A stretch of DNA of 64,000 nucleotides from NCBI GenBank assembly GCA_007134485.1, contig SLKT01000099.1:1-64000 (forward strand). Direction: 5' to 3'. This DNA comes from Wenzhouxiangella sp. GTDB taxonomy: Bacteria; Pseudomonadota; Gammaproteobacteria; Xanthomonadales; Wenzhouxiangellaceae. Below the pieces are notes generated by a model. That model saw only the letters and a program-made list of their open reading frames with translations, had not been told where the DNA came from and did not search any database. This document shows, in pieces, positions 58,606 to 64,000 of the stretch. Made by a program: the position numbers and the translations under genes. Each line of letters begins with the position of its first letter. Within the stretch, counting starts at the first letter, position 1.

Positions 58606-59679
58606 ATGCCCAATCGCACCGCGCTTTACGATGCCCATGTCGCCGCCAGCGGCAAGATGGTGGACTTTGCCGGCTGGTCGTTGCCGATCAACTACGGTTC
58701 GCAGCTCGACGAGCACCATGCCGTCCGCAACAGCGCGGGCATGTTCGATGTTTCGCACATGACTGTCGTCGACATTCGTGGCCCGGAGGCCGGACCGTTT
58801 CTGCGCCGACTGCTGGCCAACGATGTCGCCAGGCTCAAGGATTCCGGCCAGGCCTTGTACGGCTGCATGCTCAATGATGAAGGCGGCGTCATCGACGACC
58901 TGATCACCTATTTTCTCGATGAGACGTTTTATCGGACCGTGGTCAACGCTGCGACCCGGGAGGCCGATCTGGACTGGATCCGCCGTCAGGCCGGCGATTT
59001 CGATGTCGAAATCGAAGAGCGCGAAGACCTGGCCATGATTGCTGTTCAAGGGCCAAAGGCCCGGCAGATCGTCATCGATCTGCTCAAGGCCCCGGCCCTT
59101 GAGGAGCTCAAACCTTTTCGATCCTCAAGCCACGGTGACTATTTCATCGCCCGAACCGGCTACACCGGCGAGGATGGCTTCGAGGTGCTGCTGCCGACCA
59201 GCCTGGCCGAGTCCTTCTGGAAGGGATTGGCCGATGCCGGCGTCGTCCCCTGCGGACTGGGCGCGCGCGACAGCCTGAGACTGGAGGCCGGGTTGAATTT
59301 GTATGGTCAGGACATGGACACCAGCACCTCGCCGCTGGAGTCGAACCTGGGCTGGACCGTGGCCTTTGATCCCGAGGATCGTGATTTCATCGGCCGCCGG
59401 GCCCTGGAGCAACAGCAATCCGAAGGCGTGAACCATCAACTGGTGGGTCTGGTGCTCGATCGCGGCGCCATTCCCCGCACCGGTGCGAAAGTCCACGCCG
59501 GCGACGGCCAGGGTCAGGTTACCAGCGGCAGTTTCGGCCCCACCATCGAACGCCCCATCGCCCTGGCCCGCATCCCGACCGGTTCATTCGAGACCGTCGA
59601 AGTCGAATTGCGCGGCAAACGCCTGCCCGGCCGCGTCGTCAAACCACCCTTCGTGCGCGCCGGCAAAGTCAGAGTCTGA
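58606..59679 (+). CDS. gcvT: Aminomethyltransferase, glycine cleavage T-protein
   Basis: 357 aa. It transfers the aminomethyl carbon of glycine to tetrahydrofolate. Signatures: LYDAHVAASGKMVDFAGWSL, AGMFDVSHMTVVDIRGPEA, NDEGGVIDDLITY and FIARTGYTGEDGFEVLLP, with C-terminal LGWTVAFDPEDRDFIGR. No gcvH or gcvP follows in the window, and I saw no glycine-riboswitch core upstream. It is followed by a strong hairpin. Confidence 0.97.
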   Translation: MPNRTALYDAHVAASGKMVDFAGWSLPINYGSQLDEHHAVRNSAGMFDVSHMTVVDIRGPEAGPFLRRLLANDVARLKDSGQALYGCMLNDEGGVIDDLITYFLDETFYRTVVNAATREADLDWIRRQAGDFDVEIEEREDLAMIAVQGPKARQIVIDLLKAPALEELKPFRSSSHGDYFIARTGYTGEDGFEVLLPTSLAESFWKGLADAGVVPCGLGARDSLRLEAGLNLYGQDMDTSTSPLESNLGWTVAFDPEDRDFIGRRALEQQQSEGVNHQLVGLVLDRGAIPRTGAKVHAGDGQGQVTSGSFGPTIERPIALARIPTGSFETVEVELRGKRLPGRVVKPPFVRAGKVRV

Positions 59680-59730
59680 TTAAGAAGATTCACAATATTG
59701 TTCTAAAAACATTAGAAACAAAACCTTGAA

Positions 59731-59801
59731 AACGCAAAGACGCGAAGACGCTAAGGTTTTATTAGATATTATTAAACTTTGCGTCTTCGCGTCTTTGCGT
59801 T
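59731..59801. terminator. Bidirectional hairpin with 21-bp perfect stem between gcvT and fbpB
   Basis: AACGCAAAGACGCGAAGACG (59731 onward, 21 nt with the final C) pairs perfectly with 59781-59801 across an AT-rich 29-nt centre; flanking AAACCT/AGGTTT extends it. It lies between convergent genes, with T-rich sequence on both sides, so termination in both directions is likely. The internal AAGACGC periodicity resembles dispersed REP-like repeats. Confidence 0.7.
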
Positions 59802-59860
59802 TCTCAGGTTTTCGTGTTTTTGGTGTAATAACCTCGGAGACTCTCTGGTGAAACTCGGCC

Positions 59861-61465
59861 TTATCGAATCAAGGTAGCGCGGCGGATCAGGACGAAGACC
59901 GGGATGGCGCCGAGGATGACCAGGACCAGGGCCGGGGTGGCGGCCATTTGCCACTGGCCCTCGGTGGTCAGCTCGTAAATGCGAATCGCCAGGGTGTCCC
60001 AGCCGAAGGGTCTGAGCATCAGGGTGGCCGGCATTTCCTTGGCAATCTCGACCAGGGCCAGCAGAAAGGCAGTAACCAGCCCCGGCCACAACAGCGGCAG
60101 GTTGACCCGCCACAGTCGGTAACTGCGCGATACCCCGAGGCTGCGGGCCACCTCCACGTATTCCGGTCGAATGCGTCCGGCCACCCCGTCCAGCGGACCC
60201 CAGGCCACGCGCACGAAGCGAATCAGGTAAGCCAGTATCAAGGCCGCCAGCCCACCGGCCAGCACGGTCCCGGCAAACTGGTCAAATCGTATGAAGGCCA
60301 GCATGATCGCCACGGCCAGCACGGTGCCGGGAATGGCATAGCCCAGGGCCGCCAATTCGCCCAGCATGACCACCCGTCGACGGGCCCGATGAGTGGCAAT
60401 CAGCATCATGACCCCGCCGACCAGCACGGTGATGGCCCCGACCAGACCGAGCAGCATGGTATTGCCGATCACGCGCGGCATGGTGCCCGAGAACACATCG
60501 CCGAGATTGGGCCAGGCCCAGATCAGCAATTGAACCAGCGGTGCCACCACCGCAACCAGGATCACGGCCAATTGCACACCGGTGGCGGCCCAGGCGCGGG
60601 CGCCGGACAAGCGAATGCGATGGGCGCTGGGACGACGGTCGGAAAGCTGGGCCCGATGGCCGCGCGAAAAACGCTCGGCCAGCAACAGCACCAGCATGAA
60701 CAGCATCAGAATGGAAGCCAGTTGCACGGCGGCGGTCAGGTTGAACAGGCCGAACCAGGTGCGGTAGACAGCCGTGGTAAAGGTCTCGAACCCGTAAATG
60801 GCCACCGCACCGAAATCGGCCAGGGTCTCCATCAACGCCAGCGCCAGCCCGGCCACGATGGCGGGGCGGGCAATCGGCAAGACAACCCGCAAAAAGGTTT
60901 CCAGGGGCCCGACGCCGAGACTGCGTCCGGCCTCGAAGGCGGCCAGTCCGCCACTGATGAACGAAGCCCGGGCCAGCAGGTAGACATAGGGATAGAACGC
61001 CAGCACCAGAATCAACAAGACCCCACCCGGTTGACTCAGCGCGGCCAGCAGGGCCGGCGAGGTGCCGAACATGTCCCGCCACAGGGTTTGCAGAGGGCCG
61101 GCATAGTCGAGCACGCCGAGATAAATGAAGGCCAGCACGTAGGTCGGGAAGGCCAGCGGCAGGACCAGCAAGGGATCCAGCCAGCGTCTCAATGGATACT
61201 CGCAACAAGCCGACAACCAGGCAAGCCCCACCCCGAGAACCGTCACCCCGACCCCGACAACCACCACCAGCAGCAGGGTATGACGCACCAGTAGCGGCAT
61301 CATGTGGCGGCGCAAGTGTTCCCAGGTGTCGGCCTGCGGGTCCAGCCAGCTCAGGGCCAGCATCATCAATGGCAGGCCGACCAGCAACAGCAACGGCAAC
61401 AACGCCCAGTGTCGCCCCGGGCGCCTGATAAGTCGCTGTTTAAGCGCCTCAGCGGTAGCGGACAC
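59861..61465 (-). CDS. fbpB: Fe(III) ABC transporter, fused two-domain permease
   Basis: 534 aa with about twelve membrane helices in two homologous halves, the FbpB/SfuB form. Each half has the ABC-coupling EAA loop: AAFEAGRSLGVGPLETFLRVVLP and YVEVARSLGVSRSYRLWRVNLP. It carries ferric iron into the cytoplasm with the binding protein encoded just upstream (17-bp overlap). No ATPase gene is in the window; it may be outside the locus. Confidence 0.96.
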   Translation of the reverse strand: MSATAEALKQRLIRRPGRHWALLPLLLLVGLPLMMLALSWLDPQADTWEHLRRHMMPLLVRHTLLLVVVVGVGVTVLGVGLAWLSACCEYPLRRWLDPLLVLPLAFPTYVLAFIYLGVLDYAGPLQTLWRDMFGTSPALLAALSQPGGVLLILVLAFYPYVYLLARASFISGGLAAFEAGRSLGVGPLETFLRVVLPIARPAIVAGLALALMETLADFGAVAIYGFETFTTAVYRTWFGLFNLTAAVQLASILMLFMLVLLLAERFSRGHRAQLSDRRPSAHRIRLSGARAWAATGVQLAVILVAVVAPLVQLLIWAWPNLGDVFSGTMPRVIGNTMLLGLVGAITVLVGGVMMLIATHRARRRVVMLGELAALGYAIPGTVLAVAIMLAFIRFDQFAGTVLAGGLAALILAYLIRFVRVAWGPLDGVAGRIRPEYVEVARSLGVSRSYRLWRVNLPLLWPGLVTAFLLALVEIAKEMPATLMLRPFGWDTLAIRIYELTTEGQWQMAATPALVLVILGAIPVFVLIRRATLIR

Positions 61466-62474
61466 GGTCCATGAGGCGTACCGCCTCGGCCTGGCGCTGC
61501 CCGGCCACCGTCAGCGGTGTCTCGTCGGCCTCGAACTCGCCCCAGTCCACGACCAGCCCCTCGGCGGGGATTGCCGGGTTGGCCGGAAACTCCAGGTTGC
61601 GCTCGGCAAATTCGGCCTGGGCCTGGTCGGAGGCCAGCCACTCGATCAGAGCTTGAGCCTGGGCCGGACGGGGTGCATGCCGAGTGACCCCGGCGCCGGA
61701 GATATTGACGTGAACGCCGGTGGTGTCCTGGTTGGCCCAGAACAGTTGCACCGGGTAGTCGGGATCTTCGGCCACCAGTCGGCCCAGGTAATAGCTGTTG
61801 ACGATGCCGACATCGCACTGGCCGGCGGCAATCGCCTCGATGACCTGGGTGTCCGAGGAGTACGGGTTGGTGGCCAGGTTCTCGACCCAGCCCGAGACTA
61901 TCTCGGCAACGCGGTCCTGACCGTGATGCTCGATCATCATCGCCACCAGTGACTGGTTGTAGACCTTGCGAGAGGTCCGCAGGCACACTCGTCCGGCCCA
62001 GCGTTCATCGGCCAGGTCTTCGTAGCTTGACAGCTCGTCGGTCTCGACCCGATCGGGGTGATAGACGATCACCCGCGCGCGCAGCGACAGGCCGAACCAA
62101 CGCCCCCGGTCATCACGCAGGGCGGCAGGAATGGCTTCCTCGAGCGACGGGCTTTCGATCTCGGCCAGCAAATCCCGTTCGGTGGCCTGCCACAGGTTGC
62201 CGGCATCAACGGTCATGAACACGTCCGCCCGTGTCCGCCGACCTTCCGCAGCCAGCCGCTCGATCAACGAGGCTTCCGTGTCACTGGTGAAATCGACCTG
62301 GACGCCGGTGGCAGCCGTGTAGCGCTCGAACAATGGTTCGATCAGGTAAGGCTGGCGGGAGGTGTAGACCACTACTCTGGCCTGTTCCTCGGCTGCTTCA
62401 TCAGTCGGCTGCGGCGCCTGCTCGGCGCACGCGGTCAGAACCAGGACAACAAAGGCAATGATGACGGTTCGCAT
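61449..62474 (-). CDS. fbpA: Fe(III) ABC transporter substrate-binding lipoprotein
   Basis: 341 aa from the ATG at 62474; lipobox LTAC in FVVLVLTACAEQ, whereas many FbpA proteins are free in the periplasm. RVVVYTSRQPYLIEPLFERY opens the binding-protein fold, DFTSDTEASLIERLAAEG forms the first lobe and VNSYYLGRL carries the paired tyrosines that bind ferric iron. It is the first gene of the operon with fbpB. A possible Fur site lies 34 bp upstream. Confidence 0.95.
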   Translation of the reverse strand: MRTVIIAFVVLVLTACAEQAPQPTDEAAEEQARVVVYTSRQPYLIEPLFERYTAATGVQVDFTSDTEASLIERLAAEGRRTRADVFMTVDAGNLWQATERDLLAEIESPSLEEAIPAALRDDRGRWFGLSLRARVIVYHPDRVETDELSSYEDLADERWAGRVCLRTSRKVYNQSLVAMMIEHHGQDRVAEIVSGWVENLATNPYSSDTQVIEAIAAGQCDVGIVNSYYLGRLVAEDPDYPVQLFWANQDTTGVHVNISGAGVTRHAPRPAQAQALIEWLASDQAQAEFAERNLEFPANPAIPAEGLVVDWGEFEADETPLTVAGQRQAEAVRLMDRVRYR

Positions 62475-62508
62475 GGATGGTCTCTCGTGGGCTCCTGAAT
62501 GCATATTG

Positions 62509-62530
62509 TAACGCGAATGATTTGCATTTA
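62509..62530 (-). promoter_or_regulatory. Possible Fur box upstream of fbpA
   Basis: On the minus strand TAAATGCAAATCATTCGCGT lies 35-56 bp before the fbpA ATG. The core AATGCAAATCATTCGC resembles gammaproteobacterial Fur sites (two ATGATT/AATCAT-type halves). The match is by eye and imperfect; iron control of an iron transporter makes it plausible. Confidence 0.4.
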
Positions 62531-62565
62531 GGGATTTATCGGAAGACGGAAGACGGGAGACGGGA

Positions 62566-64000
62566 CTACTCGAAGCGGTCGGCGAAAATGGAGGGGGACG
62601 GGGCCAGTGAGGACAAGCCGACGAATTCGTTTTCCTCTCCCCCGAACTTGAGCTTCAACTCCGATTGCACGGGAGGGTGGTCCGCCACCAGGGTAAATCG
62701 ATACATCATGCCCCAGTCCAGGGGCGTATCACCGGGATCGGTCCAGCGGACATGATCGGATTCGCGCGCCATGGTCCAGTCCTGGCCGTTGAGACGGTCG
62801 GCACGGGCGAAATCAAGTCCATCGACTTCGACGCTGCTGAATGCCGGAACCTGCAGCCCGATCAGGCCGCGATTGGAGGTGACTTGCAGATCCGGGGCAC
62901 TGCCCTCGATGGTCGCGATCATGAAGTCGTAATTGAACACTGCGTAGTCATAGCGCCATGAGTCATCCCCCAGATCGGTGGTCTGTACCGCCACGACAAT
63001 GATGCCGTTGTCGGTCTCCACAACGCTTCGCGAGGTCCCGTCCTGCTCGCCAGTCACCCAGGCATCGAGCACCGAGCCCTGGTTCATTGCGGTGTCGGGC
63101 GAAATCGGGAATGACCAGGTAGAGCCATCCCAGGCCGGGCTGATCTCCAGCCACGCCATGGCGTTGAAGATATTGGTCTCGTCGCGGGTTACATACCAGG
63201 CATCGAGAAAGTAGCGAGCGTCGGGATGAGCGTCCGGGTCAAGCTCCGATTCCATGACCAGCAGCCGATTCTCGTAGCCGCTACCACTGTCCTGGCTTTG
63301 GCTGCCGTCACACTCGGGATCGAAAAAGGACTGGCATCGCCCCCACAGCCCCTGGTCAGGCACAACCTCATTGCGGGGGGCAAGATAGGTGCCGATGTCA
63401 TTGGAATTGACGGCATAGATATCAACACATCCAGACCACAGGATATTGCCACCGGGGCACGGACATTGAAGCCCGATATTGATGGTATAAAAGGTATGTT
63501 TGAGCCCGGACACTGCAATCATCTCGAATTGCCCGTCGGCCGACAGGCGATACAAGCTCCAGATCAGGTAAGGGTGCTGGTCATTGTCATATGGCGGGAA
63601 CGGTCCCGTGAATTGCAACCACCAGGGCACATCGGCACTTCCCTCATTGGTCAAGGTCGCACTCGGAATGATGACCATCGGCCCACCATCAGCTCCGTCG
63701 CAATCCTGGCAGCGACCGAATTCCGGCGTACCCATTGCGGTCATGGCGATATCGGCATCAAAACCTTCGTCGGTCGGCCAGTTGGCATGCTCGATCTTGC
63801 AACTGTCCAGGGGCTCGAGTCCGTCGGCCCTGTCGACGATGGGAGAGGATGCGAAAACGCCGCCGATGGCCCTGCCTGCCAGTTGCGGGATGCCCAGAGC
63901 AACCGCCAGTGCAGGCGCGACTCGAATATCCATGTAGCGCAACGATAGCCAGTCGGCCTCGTCCATCAACTCGAAATGAACGTGATCCAGGGTCAGCCAG
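62566..64000 (-). CDS. Secreted protein with FADRFE C-terminal tail (5' end may be outside window)
   Basis: The frame is open from the TAG at 62566 to the window edge; reading past the listed start at 63969 continues LTLDHVHFELMDEADWLSLR, which looks coding, so the gene is probably truncated. The visible 478 residues include Cys pairs (CQDCDGADGG; LQCPCPGGNILWSGC), an Asp-rich stretch (ECDGSQSQDSGSGY) and beta-rich segments (LEISPAWDGSTWSFP). No catalytic motif is recognised. The end SPSIFADRFE is the third example in this window of the F-x-DRFE tail. Just past the stop lies the CCGTCTCCCGTCT tract. Confidence 0.78.
   Translation of the reverse strand, partial: WLTLDHVHFELMDEADWLSLRYMDIRVAPALAVALGIPQLAGRAIGGVFASSPIVDRADGLEPLDSCKIEHANWPTDEGFDADIAMTAMGTPEFGRCQDCDGADGGPMVIIPSATLTNEGSADVPWWLQFTGPFPPYDNDQHPYLIWSLYRLSADGQFEMIAVSGLKHTFYTINIGLQCPCPGGNILWSGCVDIYAVNSNDIGTYLAPRNEVVPDQGLWGRCQSFFDPECDGSQSQDSGSGYENRLLVMESELDPDAHPDARYFLDAWYVTRDETNIFNAMAWLEISPAWDGSTWSFPISPDTAMNQGSVLDAWVTGEQDGTSRSVVETDNGIIVVAVQTTDLGDDSWRYDYAVFNYDFMIATIEGSAPDLQVTSNRGLIGLQVPAFSSVEVDGLDFARADRLNGQDWTMARESDHVRWTDPGDTPLDWGMMYRFTLVADHPPVQSELKLKFGGEENEFVGLSSLAPSPSIFADRFE

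Overview
The window looks like a Gammaproteobacterium. It carries a dense, mostly canonical translation and outer-membrane operon (rpsB-tsf-pyrH-frr-uppS-cdsA-rseP-bamA-skp-lpxD-fabZ-lpxA-lpxB-rnhB). Around it are many large exported proteins, ECF-sigma/Ser-Thr-kinase pairs and secreted proteins ending in a short FxDRFE-type tail. That mix suggests a Xanthomonadales/Chromatiales-like lineage such as the Wenzhouxiangella group. The lineage is an inference from gene content, not a computed placement.

Left third (1-33 kb), accessory. An exported operon on the minus strand encodes a 1780-aa protein with pre-peptidase (PPC)-like repeats and two von Willebrand A-like domains, a degenerate transglutaminase-fold protein, and a partial third exported protein. 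Next, after a frameshifted gene remnant and a lipoprotein, comes the most interesting locus. It is a three-gene minus-strand operon (12.7 to 9.9 kb) that reads as a split borosin RiPP system: a 69-aa precursor with a borosin-binding-type leader and a short C-terminal core, a membrane TPR-GGDEF diguanylate cyclase, and a SonM-like alpha-N-methyltransferase. Then follow two divergent right-handed beta-helix surface proteins (one broken by an in-frame TAA), a kinase-then-ECF-sigma pair, a PKD/BspA-type repeat surface protein (broken by an in-frame TAG), an ECF-sigma-then-kinase pair, a cupin and His-rich TPR pair, a DUF2237 protein, an M1 aminopeptidase lipoprotein, folA, and a lone third ECF sigma factor.

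Middle (33-49 kb), core. A trhO-mscS operon is divergent from the long rpsB-to-rnhB operon. RpsB has an unusual histone-H1-like Lys/Ala-rich C-terminal tail, and dxr is absent from its usual place between cdsA and rseP.

Right third (49-64 kb). It holds a secreted alpha/beta hydrolase with a DUF4785-like exported partner; a yihY-tlpA-acyP operon divergent from arsC-wrbA-DUF2069, with overlapping start codons; a large exported protein of unknown function; a half-length asparaginase; a structured intergenic element with a 37-bp inverted repeat; gcvT; a strong bidirectional hairpin; an Fe(III) ABC transporter (fbpB, fbpA) with a possible Fur site; and a partial secreted protein with the same FxDRFE tail.

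No tRNA, rRNA, CRISPR array or intact insertion sequence was seen. All family assignments come from reading motifs by eye. No searches were run.
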